Shown here: positions 21,346-34,294 of the stretch, one piece after another
How positions within the stretch are numbered: position 1 is the stretch's first letter
Layout: the number at the start of each line of letters is the position of its first letter
Origin: Pomphorhynchus laevis
Lineage: Eukaryota > Acanthocephala > Palaeacanthocephala > Echinorhynchida > Pomphorhynchidae
Length of the DNA stretch: 64,000 nucleotides
Direction: 5' to 3'
Assembly: GCA_012934845.2 (NCBI GenBank)
Contig: WNNJ02000401.1
Span: 124,001-188,000, forward strand
The notes under the pieces: model-generated
What the model saw: the letters and a program-made list of their open reading frames with translations, nothing else
The model's database searches: none
What the model was told of the DNA's origin: nothing
Made by a program: the position numbers and the translations under genes

Positions 21346-22620
21346 GATATTCAGTAATAAAATGAAAGATAAAATTAACAACTAAATGTATTTTTAACTT
21401 AACAAACTTAAGGATAACTATATAATAACAACTATTGATAAAGCTAGTAATAACTTTGTCTTCATATGCAAAAACCTTTATTATGATATACTGATGAAAT
21501 AAGTTAATTATAATGATTTAAATATAAACACAACATATGAGTGTAGTGATTTAAGTTTAGAAACAATTATTACAAGGGATTGTTCGATAATGGATAAAAA
21601 GTGCATAAAAATTGAATCAGATAATAAAACTATACCAATATTATATAGGAATCCAAAATTACATAAAAATCCAATAAAACCTAGGTTCATATGTAGTGCG
21701 TTTAAATGTACATTAAAACCACTTTCTGTCTATATAAATAAAATACTTAAAGTAATTAAAGCACATTTTAAAAAATATTGCAAGGTAATCGAAATTAATA
21801 CTGGTATAAAACACTATTTCAGTATTAATTCTACAAAAGAATTTTTAGAACAGACAAAAGGAATAAATTTTCAGAATATAAATACTTAATATTAATATTA
21901 CGTAATACAAATCTAGATGTAGAAGATATTAAAGAAGCGTTAGTAAAATTAATTAATCTTATATTCGGAAAAAGATATACATATATATGTTATAATAATT
22001 ATAACGCCTATCTAACAAAAATTAAATTATTAAGCAAATATATAGACTTTTGTATGAAAAATAAATAATTTAGACAAGTTAAATGTGTTTTAATTGCATG
22101 TAATAGTTACCCAATTATAGCTGACTTATTTTTAAGCTTTATAGAATATGAATTGGTTCATAACTATGTATAAAATGTATGTTAATTATACAAAGATATG
22201 AAATATGTGTTTCGATACATTGATGTTATATGTGTATTTAACTTTAACAATTTTTATTCAATAACCGAACAAATTTATCCAGATTTCATCCAGATAACCA
22301 ACATAATTTTGCATGAGCATTCATGAATAACATATAATTAAAAATATAATAAATTAAATAATAAAATTTTAAGAATTGCAAGTATTTTTACGATATTGTA
22401 TTTTGTAGATGTGCTTGTGTTAGAAAATTCAAAACGTGGACAGAGTACCATAAAAGTACCTGTATATGGTATTTTTATAAAGTACCAAACGAGTAAATTA
22501 CATTTTTACTCGTGTAAAAAGCGCAATTCTGATCTTGACATACATAATCATCAGACATCTGTAATTTGTATTTTAATGTATTTGTATTTTTGATTTTACA
22601 AAAAAAATCAGATCAGAAAC
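21346..22620 (+). pseudogene. PLE copy 2
   Basis: This copy runs from the segment before the RT (IDKASNNFVFICKNLYYDIL) through IPILYRNPKLHKNP and IKHYFSINSTKEFLEQ to the palm. Motif B is partly lost, and motif C reads YIDVICVF in place of YIDDICVF. It ends with HEHS and ILRIAS and a short sequence shared with the copy at 27.0-28.3 kb. It is broken in several places. It lies between the two CR1-like LINEs and shares its left junction with the third copy. Confidence 0.75.
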
Positions 22621-22998
22621 TTTATCAATCCTGTTACAGATCAATCTAGTTACAGATTAATCTACTTACAGATCAATCTAGTTACCGATCAATCCAGTTC
22701 CAGATCAATCCAGTTCCAGATCAATCCAGTTCCAGATCAATTCAGTTCCAGATCAATCCAGTTCCAGATCAATCCAGTTCCAGATCAATCCAGTTCCAGA
22801 TCAATCCAGTTCCAGATCAATCCAATTCCAGATCAATCCAGTTCCAAATCAATCCAGTTCCAGATCAATCCAGTTCCAGATCAATCCAGTTCCAGATCAA
22901 TCCAGTTCCAGATCAATCCAGTTCCAGATCAATCCAGTTCCAGATCAATCCAGTTCCAGATCAATCCAGTTCCAGATTAATCTAGTTTCAGATCAAAT
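22621..22998. repeat. 16-bp minisatellite (CCAGTTCCAGATCAAT), array B
   Basis: About 23 units, with the first four diverged (CTAGTTACAGATCAAT-like) and the middle almost uniform. The same unit and the same position relative to a CR1-like LINE as array A. Confidence 0.95.
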
Positions 22999-25900
22999 TA
23001 GCAAATGTAACAGTTTTAACACACTAGGACGTCGATGGGAGGACGTAAGAAGACATCTACGACCGACACCAACTGTGCTCAACTACAAATACAGTGCTCG
23101 GCACACGAATGCAGCGTCTTGACTACAATCGCATGCGACAGCAGGAAGTCTAAAGAAGACTTCATATGCGACTCTTGTGCCAACAAACTCATACACGACC
23201 TCCTCCATAAGAACATATCAACCTCCAACGTGTCCAATCAAACCACTCTAGTCGTTTCTGCTGTCCTTTGTCAACCCGCTGATCCTGTCATCACATGCAC
23301 TTCTAATCCCATGTCTCAACTTCCCGACACCCCCGTATATTCCCTTCTGTCTCGTTTCTCAATAACCTACATCCCTCTATCGAAATCACCAACACCAACC
23401 TCCACAATCATTCCACTCATAACCTTTCCTCACATGCTCACCACCCTCTATATTATCCAAATCCTCTTTGTCTTCCGCTGTTAAACATGCTCGCTTGATA
23501 TCCTTAAATCCCAGCTCTCCTATCTTGATCTCTCCAATTCACGTTACTCGTCCTTCTTTACGGAAACGCTATCCTTCTCGCGATCGTTGCATCATCGTCA
23601 CAAATATAACTCCTTCCACCTTTTATCTCCACAAGGACGTCTCAACCGCGATGTTTACGCATTCAGATCCATCCTCTCGTCTCTTGTTCCTGCAGATAAA
23701 CCATCTTTTTCAACAACATCTCTCCTGTCGCATTCATCCGCTTAAATAAATCTTCTCAATCTAATCTTTCACAGTCCCCTCTCCTAAAAATTGTTTTCAA
23801 GCACTGCTCTCACGCGTCTTATGTCCTCTCCTAACGATTTAAACTCATGTCATCTTCAGCCACTCGCATTTGCCCCGATCGTACCCCCTCCGAAATCGCT
23901 CAACTCTCATCTGCTCGCATCGAAAACGCCGTTCGCGAGGAAAACGGCGAAACATCTCTCTCAATCCGAAACATCGACGGAAATTTTCAAGTTGTCAACA
24001 CCCGCCCAAAAATTCGATGGCGCTCCATCTCCCCTATGTGTCTTCTCCACTAGCCCCGATCACCACCACATTCGGTGTCCAACTCGGCCTCCTTAACATT
24101 AGAACTATTCTCAATAAATCCGATCTCATCCTTAACCTATTCACTAAGCAATCTATCGATCTCTTTTGGCTCAACTAATCCAGGCACTCCGATTATGATG
24201 ACCTCTCCATCCGCCGTTTGCTCTCTGCCAGTTGCTCACTAGTAGAATCCGCTCGCCCCCTCAGCAAATCCCCTTCTAAATTCTCTAATCATGGCGTCAT
24301 TGTCGCATTCGCCCGTCACCCGCGTCTATTCGCAAAATCACTTCGCCTTTCAGTCCTTGCTATTTTAAACTGCTCACTTGTCGTTCTTCGAACCCGATTA
24401 CTCTAGATCTCGTCATTGTATACCGTCCAGGTTAATCAGCTCCTACATCCTTATTTTTTACCTAACTCGCTGACCTCCTGTCTCACTTTTCTCTGTCCTT
24501 AATCCCATCAATCGTTCTTAGCGACTTCAACATCCGCCTCAACCGCCCCGCTTCTACCGAGTCCATCCAGTTCATCAACATTCTATCCAACTACAACTAC
24601 AAATCCATCTCCACAGCCTCCACACATATCCTTGGTGGGGCACTCGACATCATCGCGGTCCCCGATCATTTTGCTGTCTACACCTCACTGTCCATTTTCG
24701 ATCCTGGTATATCCGATTACTTTCTCGTCACCCTTGATCTCACTTACAACCACACCCCTTCTCACAACCTACGATCCTATGTCGCTCTTGAAGAAATCTT
24801 GACATCTTCCTTCTCCGCTCTGCCTTACTTAAATCGTCTCTACTCTATCCCCCAATAGCATATTACTCTTCTCACGATCTCGCCTTTCTTTACGACTCTG
24901 AACTCACATCACGTCTCGATCTTCTCTTGATTTTTAAGCCTCACTCCCACCGTCGCTTTCACCGTGCACCATGGTTCTACATTCAATGCTTACTCTCAAA
25001 GGGTCGACACCGTCGTGCTTTGATAGTATATCACCGCTGTCTCAGACGTGATTGCCGCTCGATCACTCCGTCTTTCCGTGATTCCTATCTTGCTCTTCGC
25101 CGGTCTCATCTCAACCTACTACGTACCAAATGCAACTCCTTCTGGCAGCATAAAATCATCACTTCATTCAACTCTAAGACTCTCTGGCATACTTTTAACT
25201 CAATCCTTGCTCGCTCCTCTTCGCCTTGCAACATTAATCCCTATGATTATTCGTCATTTCTGCAGACATAAGTATCCACGTTTCTCTCTCACACACCGGT
25301 TTCCATCCTATCCAACTCTGCCCCTCCAGGTCTTATCCTCTAAAAACTCTTTCATCTTCTTCCTGTCTCACCTTCCAAAGTATCATCTGTCCTCATGTCC
25401 TTGCCCAACAAAACCTCACCTGCCGACCCCCTGCCTACCCACATACTTTACTACATATGCTCATCGATATCCCCTTTTCGTACAAACTTGTTTAACTCGT
25501 CCATCCGCAGTCGTATCTTCCCTTCACACTGGAAATCCGCAATCTTTCGTCCCCTCCTTAAAAAACAATCGCTCGACCCCTCTCTTCCTTCTAGCTATCG
25601 CCCCATTTCACGTCTCTTTACTCTTTCTAAACTCTTAGAACACCTCATCTTAACACAGATCAACGCTTATCTCTCCTCATCCAATCTGTACCCTCCTTTC
25701 CAATCCGCTTTCCGCTCTAATCACTCCACAGAAATCGCATGCATAAAAGTGTACAACAACTTACTCATTTCTCGAGATAAGGCTCTACATAGTGTTCTCA
25801 TCTCCCTCGACCTCTCCTTCGCATTCGACATTGTCGACCACTCCGTCCTCCTTTCTCGCCTTCGTTATGATTACGGCTTTTCTTCCTCCTCCGTAGCATG

Positions 25901-26985
25901 GTTCGCTTCATATCTATCCGACCGTTCCTTTCGCGTCTGTTCTAATTCATCATATTCCCCTCCCATCCTGATCTTTTGCGGGGTCCCACAAGGTTTAGTC
26001 CTAGGTCTCCTGCTTTTCTCTCTTCTGCTTAGCGAACTCTCTCCGTTTATCAAACCTTGTTCCTTTAACGTCATGCAATACGCCGATGACATCCTCATCT
26101 ATGCTCATGCACTCGCACATCGCATACACGATATCGGCATTTCTGCTTCCAGCTGTATTTCTTCTATATACTAACGTATCTTCATATCATCTAAACCTCG
26201 ACAAGTCCAAAATAATGTGGATCCTCCCCCGTAAACCAAACATATATCCTCCCACTGTATCTTTTACCTCATCGATCATCCCCACAGTACACAATCTTAC
26301 TTTCTTAGTCTTCCATTTAGATGATAACATTTCCCTTAAACCCTTCGTCCGTGACAAGCCCCGCTCGTCTAGCTTAATACTCCGTGACATCCGCCGTATC
26401 CGCCCCCTTATCGACTTGCGTTCTTGTATGACTCTTCTTTCATCGCTTCTTCCCCCTAAAATTTAATATTGCCTTAGCCTTTTTGCCAATTCTCCAAAAT
26501 CCATCATCCTACCCCTACAACGCATAATCAACTCCGCCGTCGACTGGTCTTTCGTCTCCGTCGCATCGACTACATATCCACATATCTTGCCCAACTCTCC
26601 TGGCCCATCATCTAAATCGGCATCACACTCTGCCTTCTTCTCGTAACTTTTCGTCTTATCGCTGTCTGCTCCCCATCGTTCATCAACCTTCCTTTCTTAT
26701 ACGACACTCGCCCCACCTCGCTATCGCTGCGTTCCCGTCATACCCTCTTATTCCACGTTCCCAATTACTCCAACAACTATGGTATCCGATCCTTCCTCTT
26801 CGCCGCCTCACTCCCCTGGAATCAACTCCCTCTCGACGTCCGCCGCACTCCCTCCTTTATCACATTCAAACACCTCCTCCGTTCACACCTTCTCGACACA
26901 TGATTTACATTTTTGTTTTGTTGTGGTCATGTAAGCGTACGCTGGCACGCTTTTGTTACGTCAAAATAAATCTTTTTTAATTAAA
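22999..26985 (+). pseudogene. CR1-like LINE, most complete copy (ORF1-like, AP endonuclease, RT)
   Basis: Order of parts: an ORF1-like N terminus (MGGRKKTSTTDTNCAQLQIQ at 23035, with C-x2-C and H-x-C pairs that suggest a zinc-binding segment); an AP endonuclease from about 24.08 kb (LGLLNIRTILNKSDLI, then IVLSDFNIRLNRP near 24.5 kb); and the RT in a 259-codon frame at 25395-26174. The RT has SSYRPISRL, LDLSFAFDIVDH (motif A), GVPQGLVLGLLLF (motif B) and MQYADDILIYAHA (motif C, catalytic YADD intact). The C-terminal end has LPWNQLPLDVRR near 26.8 kb, then AATAAATC and a T-run. CR1/L2-type LINEs copy themselves by target-primed reverse transcription using exactly these domains. Frameshifts before, between and after the open segments make this copy inactive. 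Confidence 0.75.
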
Positions 26986-28312
26986 GGATTTACAGTAATT
27001 AAATGAAAGATAAAATTAAGAACTAAATGTATTTTTAACTTAACAAATTAAAGGATAACTATATAATAACAACTATTGATAAAGCTAGTAATAACTTTGT
27101 CTTCATATGCAAAAACCTTTATTGTGATATACTGATGAAATAAGTTAATTATAATGATTTAAATATAAACACAACATATGATGTAGTGATTTAAGTTTAG
27201 AAACAATTATTACAAGTGATTGTTAGGGATAAAAAGTGTGGAAAGATTGAATCAGATAATAAACCTATACCAATATTATATTGGAATCCAAAATTACATA
27301 AAAATCCAATAAAACCTAGGTTCATATGTAGTGCGTTTAAATGTACATTAAAACCACTTTCTGTCTATATGAATAAAATACTTAAAGTAATTAAAGCACA
27401 CTTTAAAAAATATTGCAAGGTTATCGAAATTAATACTGGTATAAAACTATTTCAGTATTAATTCTATAAAAGAATTTTAGAACACACAAAAGGAATAAAT
27501 TTTCAGAATATAAATACGTAATATTAATATTACGTAATACAAATCTAGATGTTGAGGATATTAAAGAAGCGTTATTAAAATTAATTAATCTTATATTCAG
27601 AAAAATATATACATATATATATGTTATAATAATTATAACGTATATCTAACAAAAATTAAACCATCAAGCAAATGTAAATATATGGATAAAATTGAATTAT
27701 TATAATCCTTAAATATTTAAATCAAAATTATTTAAAAATATTGGTATCTATATTTAAACAACTAAAAGGTGTTCCAATGGGTGGTAATAGTAGCCCAATT
27801 ATAGCTGACTTGTTTTTAAGCTTTATAGAATATGAATTTGTTCATAACTATGTATAAAATATATCTAAATTATACAAAGATATGAAATATGTGTTTCGAT
27901 ACATTGATTTTATGTGTATTTAACTTTAACAATTTTTATTCAATAACCGAACAAATTTATCTAGATTTTATCCAGATAACCAACATATTTTTGCATGAGG
28001 ATTAATGAATAACATATAATTAAAAATATAATAAATTAAATAATAAAATTTTAAGAATTGCAAGTATTTTTACGATATTGTATTTTGTAGCTGTGCTTGT
28101 GTTAGAAAATTCAAAACGTGGACAGAGTACCATAAAAGTACCTGAATATGGTATTTTTATAAAGTACCAAACGAATAAAGTACCATTTTACTCGTGTCAA
28201 AAGTGTAATTCTGATCTAGACATACATCATCAGACATATGTAATTTGTATTTAAATGTATTTGTATTTTTTATTTTACAAAAAAACCAGATCAGAAACTT
28301 TATTTATCCTTA
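26986..28312 (+). pseudogene. PLE copy 3
   Basis: Nearly the same sequence as PLE copy 2 (21346-22620). It includes IPILYWNPKLHKNP, ICSAFKCTLKPLSVYMNKIL, a retained motif B (GVPMGGNSSPIIADL) and a degenerate motif C (the YIDD aspartates are not both preserved). Its right end matches copy 2 up to the point where copy 2 meets the minisatellite, but no minisatellite follows here. Broken in several places. Confidence 0.75.
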
Positions 28313-28394
28313 AGTTAATGCTAAATTCATTAACTTAATTATATCAAGTAAAAACTTACATTGTTTTATTTTTAATTTGGGGACATTCCACTTT

Positions 28395-28840
28395 TTTGTG
28401 AAATGTCATATTTTTAGTAGAAAACCCTGTATCTCAGGAAGATTTTTGTTAATATCAGATACAATTTTGTTCAATTTTTTTGTCATACTATTGATAATAT
28501 TATCAGAGTTTTCGTTAATTTTTACAAACTTTGACTGATCCGATAATATTTTGTTAAGCTGGTTTATGTAATATTCCATATCCATAATGACGATCGTGTT
28601 GTTTTTGTTGGCCTTTCGAATAACTACATTTTCATTGTTTTTTTAGCATTTTGAGTTGTTTATATTGCCTTCTTGTAATAACATCTATGTTGTAGTCTCT
28701 TATATCTTTTAGTCCAAAGTTTTTGAGTTCACATCGTAAGGACTTATCATTTAATATTGACATTTCTTTGTTTTAGCCAATTCTTTAAGAGATTGATATA
28801 ACTTCTCAACAGCGACCTTTTGTTTTTGCGAAATAAATTT
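28395..28840 (-). pseudogene. PLE N-terminal fragment of a second family
   Basis: The minus strand reads LRCELKNFGLKDIRDYNIDV, ITRRQYKQLKMLKK, VVIRKANKNNTIVIMDMEYY and NQLNKILSDQSKFVKI across frames. The R-KA-x-K-x-N-x-x-V-x-MD segment followed by a Y-x-x-x-L-x-x-IL-x-D helix is typical of the region just before the RT fingers in Penelope-like proteins. The sequence is unlike that of the main PLE family. Only the part before the RT is present, in about three frames, and it abuts the next LINE. Confidence 0.55.
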
Positions 28841-29794
28841 AGTTTTTAGTTCGGCAATCGCTATCGAACCAGGGCGCTCCTGACTGGCGGCGAGGCGTGC
28901 ATTGTTTGAACGGCAAAATCATATCGAGTATGCCAATAAGTTCAGTGCTGTACATGTTGGTTAAGTCGTCAAGTGAAGTGTTAATAAAGGCGGCAAAAAT
29001 CAGGAGTGGGGACGAGAGAAGGTTTATACGCAAGTTATTTAGATCAAGCTGTTTCCATGGACGATATATATATGGGGATGAGTATGATGTGGAGGATCAT
29101 TGGTTTTAATGTTAATGGTGAGAAGGTAATGGTCGGATAGGCCCACATCTTTCACAGAAACGGTGCTGCAAGTAGACGATGATTGAACAAAGATGCAATC
29201 AATGGTGCCACCTTGGATATGAGTGGATTCAGTAGGGATATATCTGAAGCCAAAGTCTGATAATGTCTTGAGTAGGTGTGATGAGTGAGCGCATGATGGT
29301 CTTTCAAGTCGAATGTTGGGGTCACCAAGAATAATGACGGGAGATGATGTAATGCTTAGGTTAGAGAGCATATCAAAGAGTTCGTCAAAGAATGTAAGAC
29401 ATGGCGCAGATGAGTCTGGTCGATAGATAAGGGCGAAACAAATTCGTCTACTGAAGTGTATAGCGTTAAAGCACATCAGCTCGAATGACGTAGGGGCAAC
29501 TGGAAAGTTTAGAACATGTAACGATATAGCGGGCAAAGAAAAGGAAAGTAGATCACCACGGTTGATTCTTCCTGGATCACCATGTCGAGCACGTTCGGCA
29601 ACGTTTAGGTTAAGCGATACGAGTCTTCGAATGGATATGTCGTTTGTGGAATGCCAAGATTCGGTTAGGCAGATAAGTGAAAGTGAGTTATTTTGGAAGA
29701 CTTCGAGTGCAAGGTCACTTTTGTGAAGTAAGGAACGAATGTTGATGATACCGATTTTGAGTGAGTATTTAGAAGAAGAATTTAGGGAGGATGA
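28839..29794 (-). pseudogene. CR1-like LINE ORF2 start: AP endonuclease
   Basis: An open frame runs from 29794 (just after an in-frame TAA at 29795-29797) to about 29036. It encodes IGIINIRSLLHKSDLALEVF, ICLTESWHS, ICFALIYRPDSSAP, VIILGDPNIRLERP and VGLSDHYLLTINI. These are the AP-endonuclease blocks of CR1-type LINEs; GDFN is changed to GDPN. A frameshift near 29035 leads into PRRQSGAPWFDSDCR (28839-29033), the usual linker after the endonuclease. The element stops there, at the junction with the PLE fragment, so the RT is lost. It is related to, but distinct from, the two plus-strand CR1-like copies. Confidence 0.7.
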
Positions 29795-29876
29795 TTAGGA
29801 GTTAAATGGCGCGAAACAACTCAAGGAAGAGGAAGGAGAATCAGACATTTTTCGCCTCGTTGTTGTTTGCGATTTA

Positions 29877-30900
29877 TCATGATGTCATTTGGAGGGTGGT
29901 AATATATTTGGTTGAATTTCGGCGGAGATTAAATGATTTTTTTTGCAAACGAATAACTCGGTTATTGCAAATTATAAATTTATGCGAAGGATCCGCCAAA
30001 CGTTTTTCGTGTAATTGTTTCCTGTGTAATTTTAGTGCTTTCACCTCAGGTGGTGAGAGATCCGGGCTTACATAAGCGTTGTGAAATCGAGTCGATTCTC
30101 TCAGTTTGTAGGCATTGTTCAGAATTGACGTGGTGGTTGCTTCATCAGATGTAACAAGTATCCACGGAGGAATATCTTGACGTTTTGCAGGGAGTCGGCG
30201 TAAATACAAACGACATGTGGATGCACAAGACACGTTCAACGATGCGATAATATCCGATACTAAAGCAAGATCGTCTGATGAATTAGGTAGTCCACGTATT
30301 ATTACGTTTGACGAGCGCCGTTGTTGCCTATCACATGCTTGAATTATTGTTAGAGGAGATGTTGATTGACCATCGAATTGAAATGTTGCGAGTACTGAGC
30401 GAGTCACTTCTTTGCGGATAATAGATGCGAAAGTTGGACGAGGTATTGAGAACTCTGGATTAAAAGTTGGCACGGAAGGCGAAGAAGTGAGATTGAGATA
30501 TTCTATTCTTGTTTGTAGATCATTAATAGAGGAATTGGCGCTCGCTAACGACTGTTTTAAGTCGGATAATAACTTAGCGGAACATAACCCACACAGAAAA
30601 TCTCATGTGAAAAATTCCCTGAAACTTGGCATGGCACTTTGACGGAAGAATATATCGGACAATCCAACGAGGTACACTTTAAATCTACTGAAACAAACTC
30701 CCCTTGTGTGATAATAGGTTACAAGGATGGTAATACACAGTTTGGAATCTGTATAGCGCTAGCAGCAAGACCAGCTTTAGCACAGATGCAACTTCGACAT
30801 ATTGAGTTTTTATTGTTACAGGAACAGCAACGTGAAGAAGTAGACATCACTCGGTTGGATGTTCTTGAAATAGTTTTGCTTGCATTCGTTTGCTCCATCT
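29877..30900 (-). pseudogene. CR1-like LINE ORF1 (Cys-rich segment and RRM-like domain)
   Basis: A 198-codon frame (30473 to 29877) encodes an ORF1 protein with SSNVIIRGLPNSSDD, the start of the RNA-recognition-like fold common in CR1/L2/Jockey ORF1 proteins, followed by LRRLPAKRQDIPPWILVTS and a basic C-terminal half. Upstream, in another frame from ATG at 30898, lies a Cys-rich stretch (CCSCNNKNSICRSCICAK) comparable with the N terminus of the LINE-A copy at 14.4 kb. The ORF1 product would bind element RNA. A frame change between the Cys-rich part and the RRM part breaks the gene. ORF2 follows 80 bp downstream on the same strand, the normal LINE order. Confidence 0.65.
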
Positions 30901-30959
30901 GTCGCGGTTGTCGTTTGTGTCCTTTGTGTATATTGTATTTACTTTAGATTGTAAGAACA

Positions 30960-31600
30960 ATACTTTTGATCCGCGTATAATCTTCTTTATAATATAATAT
31001 AATCTTTTATATTTATATTTATATCTTTTATATAATATAATATAATCTTTTATATTTTTATATAAAAAATATAATTTTATGGTAATTAACTTTTATAATT
31101 TTGCAATATTGAACTTATTTGTTTACTGCATTGCTTAAATTTTAATTTTCTTGATCATTTGATTTTTATTAAATTTAATTTACGAATATATCGATCTACT
31201 CAAGGAAAAGAGAAAACAGATTCTAATTCTATTCGAATCCATCATATTTGTTCTAAATACTTTAAATTGTTTAATTTTGCAACCTCCTGCTTTCCTACGA
31301 TGTACAATTCTTTTGGGACTGTGTGTGTCAATATATAACAAGTGTTTAGTAGAATTTAGACTAATATCGGCTTCAGAAAGAAGCCGATATGACAAAGTGT
31401 AAGATAACAGTGAAATTGCCTTTGACTCACAAAGATGTAGTGCATCAAAATTTAATTATTATTCTCATTGTTAGTTATACCGACTTAGTGTTCAATTAAC
31501 ACTTAAATTGGATTTGACTCCCAAGTTTTATATTTATTTATAATTACAAACAGTCAATACGACAGTAATTTTCTATTTTGTTATTTAAGCGACTGTTTAC
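30960..31600. other. AT-rich spacer with a short hairpin
   Basis: No gene is recognised. There is a low-complexity TATAATATAATC stretch at 30985-31075 and a perfect 10-bp hairpin, ATATCGGCTT/AAGCCGATAT, at 31364-31390 (7-nt loop). Confidence 0.6.
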
Positions 31601-32077
31601 CATAATGCTAAGAAAACAACTACATCTCAAAAGTAACGCAATCTTACAACAGTAGACTGAATTTGTTTTAACTTTAAATTGTCAAGTATTTGAATATACA
31701 CCTGAATTTTTGAAAAATTGAACAATGTTTTGCCTTTCTAAAATATTGTTTTACTATTTTTATTGTTTGATATAAGATATACAATGACTCAGTGTTAAGG
31801 TAACAGTAAAATGTCTTAACTCGCAAAGATATAATACATTTTTTAAAAGTTACACTCACATGACATTTGATCCCTATTATGTTATTCAAATGTTAGCTTG
31901 TATTAATTAAAAAAAGCAAATAAGAGTCAGTCAACTTTACATTTGTAGAATAGACAAAAATTTCAACAATTCTAAATTGAATCACTTTATTTCCTTCGTT
32001 TGTTGTTCAAAGACAAAATTCGTGTATAACGTGGAAATAAAAAATGTTGAAAATTATGTTTGATGAAGATTTGCATC

Positions 32078-32087
32078 TATAAATAGA
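32078..32087 (+). promoter_or_regulatory. TATA-like box, copy 1
   Basis: TATAAATAGA at the end of the first duplicated unit, in a context (GACGAGTTTTCCAGA downstream) identical to that at 32632. A good fit to a metazoan TATA box, but no transcript is known downstream. Confidence 0.3.
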
Positions 32088-32631
32088 CGAGTTTTCCAGA
32101 GCGTGAATGAATTTTATATGAATTTGTGATTTTTATATCTAGTGTTGTTTCTTCATATTGCTGTTAATTGTGAATTTTATTTTGATATTTTGATGAAAAA
32201 TTATTTCAAATTGTCAAATATTTGTATAAACACCAGAATTTTTAACTTTTTAAAATACTATTTTATAATATTCATTGTTTTATATAATATACTGAATAAG
32301 CGATAGTTATATACTGACTAAGTGCTTAGTCAAATTGCCTTTACTCGCAAAGACAGAATACATTTTTTAAAAGTTACACTCACATGACATTTGATCCCTA
32401 TTGTGTTATTCAAATGTTAGCTTGTTTTGATTTTAAAAGCAACATTGCTATTTTGCATACCTTTAGTAAGTCAACCTTACATTTGTAGAGTAGACAAGAC
32501 TTGATTAAAAAATAGTTTCAACAATTTTAAGTTGAATCACTTTATTTCCTTTGTTTGCTGTTCAGAGAAAAAATTCGTGTATAACGTTGAAATACAAAAT
32601 GTTGAGCGTTATTTCGATGAACATTTGCACC

Positions 32632-32641
32632 TATAAATAGA
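32632..32641 (+). promoter_or_regulatory. TATA-like box, copy 2
   Basis: TATAAATAGA at the end of the second duplicated unit. Upstream and downstream context is conserved with copy 1, after which the two sequences diverge completely. Confidence 0.3.
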
Positions 32642-32659
32642 CGAGTTTTCCAGAAGGAG

Positions 32660-33605
32660 GATAAATTTTTCTAAACAGTGATCAAGTCGTAGTCTAAATA
32701 TTTTATCATTCTGAGAGCAATTATTATAGGCCAAAAGTATTAGCTCAATTTCTCGTCATCTTTATTTATTATTCCATCTTGACAATTATAGGCAGTAAGT
32801 ATTGATATACGAATACTGTTATTAATAATTTTAAACATTTTATATAAATTGACAGCATATTTAACTTATAATATTGTAGCTTATAACTTTATATTGTATA
32901 GCTTTTAAATTTTTATTTTATTTTTTAATTTGATTGATTAAAGGCTTTGTATTATGGAAATACAAATATTATTTTAAGTTTATTTATAAATTTTTAATTA
33001 ATTAAAATTTACCTTTGAAACAAATTTTAATTAATTTTTTAAACTGCAAATGTTTTACAATTGCAAACACTGTCACATTCGTATTCACATTCTAACGATT
33101 ATCTAAATTAACATTCGCTAATCCACTAAATTAATTTGCCAGTTTCAAACAGCATCTAAATTATTATTATCTAAATTATATATCAGATGCTTAAAAACTA
33201 AGCATCTGATATATACATTATAGGATTATTAAAAGTATCTTAAACAGCATTCGTGGCGTTTTAGTCTTTAAATTAGAATTTTTATCACATAATTTTTTAT
33301 TTGCAATTAATTTAATTTTTTATTTTTAAAGAGTTTAATGAAGTTTAACCACTACTTTTATTATAGACTTACCACTAAATTATCCTTATATTAAAAATTA
33401 TAATAAATATAATTAAATCGTTTATTTAAAGTATAAATTATTAGAATACCGCAATTTCAATTATAATAAGTGGAATTATAAACCAATAATAAGAAAAACA
33501 TTTTTATTAGCGAAACATGTTACACAGGAAAAGTCAAGAAATAACAACAAAAATTTCTTGACAAGAAAAAATAAAAAATAATAATACACAAGTTGTTGAT
33601 TGTCT
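32660..33605. other. AT-rich spacer with perfect 17-bp hairpin
   Basis: No gene is recognised. It begins with a ~90-bp block (TTTCTCGTCATCTTT and on) that recurs at 38985-39060. A perfect inverted repeat TATATATCAGATGCTTA lies at 33177-33193 with its complement at 33199-33215 (5-nt loop). Confidence 0.7.
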
Positions 33606-34263
33606 ACCACTGACCCTGGTATCGAGTAATGGAGGTAGTGTACTAGCCAAACTTCTCCATACATCACAATCCTGGGTGAGATACCAGAGTTCTCTTACAG
33701 ATAGCCCATTGCGGTCTTCGACCAGTTTCTGGAATTGATCTCTCCATCCTTATAGAGGTTTACCGATAGTCTCTTTCCAGAGATTCCGGACTGGAAACCC
33801 CGCTCAAGAAGACAATCCCTAGACATCTTCAAAACGTGTTCGAGCCACATCAACTGACTTTCTTCGATGTAAAGAAGAACGACTTTACTTCGAATCCATC
33901 CCTGATGACCGAATTCCTAACCTTATCTCTAAGGCTAAGATTGGCCACACCGCGAAAGAATCTTATTTCAATCGTATGTATTCGATATCTTATAATTTTG
34001 GTCATAACCCAAAGCTCATGGCCATAGATTAAGATATGATCGGAAATTGCGTGGTAAACCGAGAACTTTGCCCCAGCACTTACCTCTCGTTTTACCACAA
34101 CAGACAAGTACAAAAAGCGCATTGTTGCGTTAGCTAATTGGATAAGGTTATCAATTTTCCTGATTTTTCTTTGAACCCTTGAGAACAATACTCCAAGATA
34201 CTTGAAGTCATTCACATCAAGAAAACATTTCCCCCGATCCGGGTTGATATTGATACCTGAATC

Positions 34264-34294
34264 ATAGAGGAACACAGAGACTGTGTTCCTCTAT
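34264..34294. repeat. 14-bp perfect hairpin inside LINE-B
   Basis: ATAGAGGAACACAG, three bases, then the exact complement. The surrounding sequence also repeats the GTTCCTCTATA word a few dozen bases later, so it probably arose by a local inverted duplication. Confidence 0.85.

Larger units (their letters stand above)
31672..32658. repeat. Tandem duplication (~450 bp) with conserved TATA-like sites
   Basis: Two direct copies, about 31672-32105 and 32204-32658, share long nearly identical blocks, for example around ACACTCACATGACATTTGAT and GAATCACTTTATTTCCTT. Both end in a conserved CTATAAATAGACGAGTTTTC word. A weaker third relative may lie at 31400-31580. No ORF is conserved between the copies. 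Confidence 0.8.

Noticed and set aside
30639-30947. 102-codon plus-strand frame
   Set aside because: Antisense of the Cys-rich part of the CR1-like ORF1.
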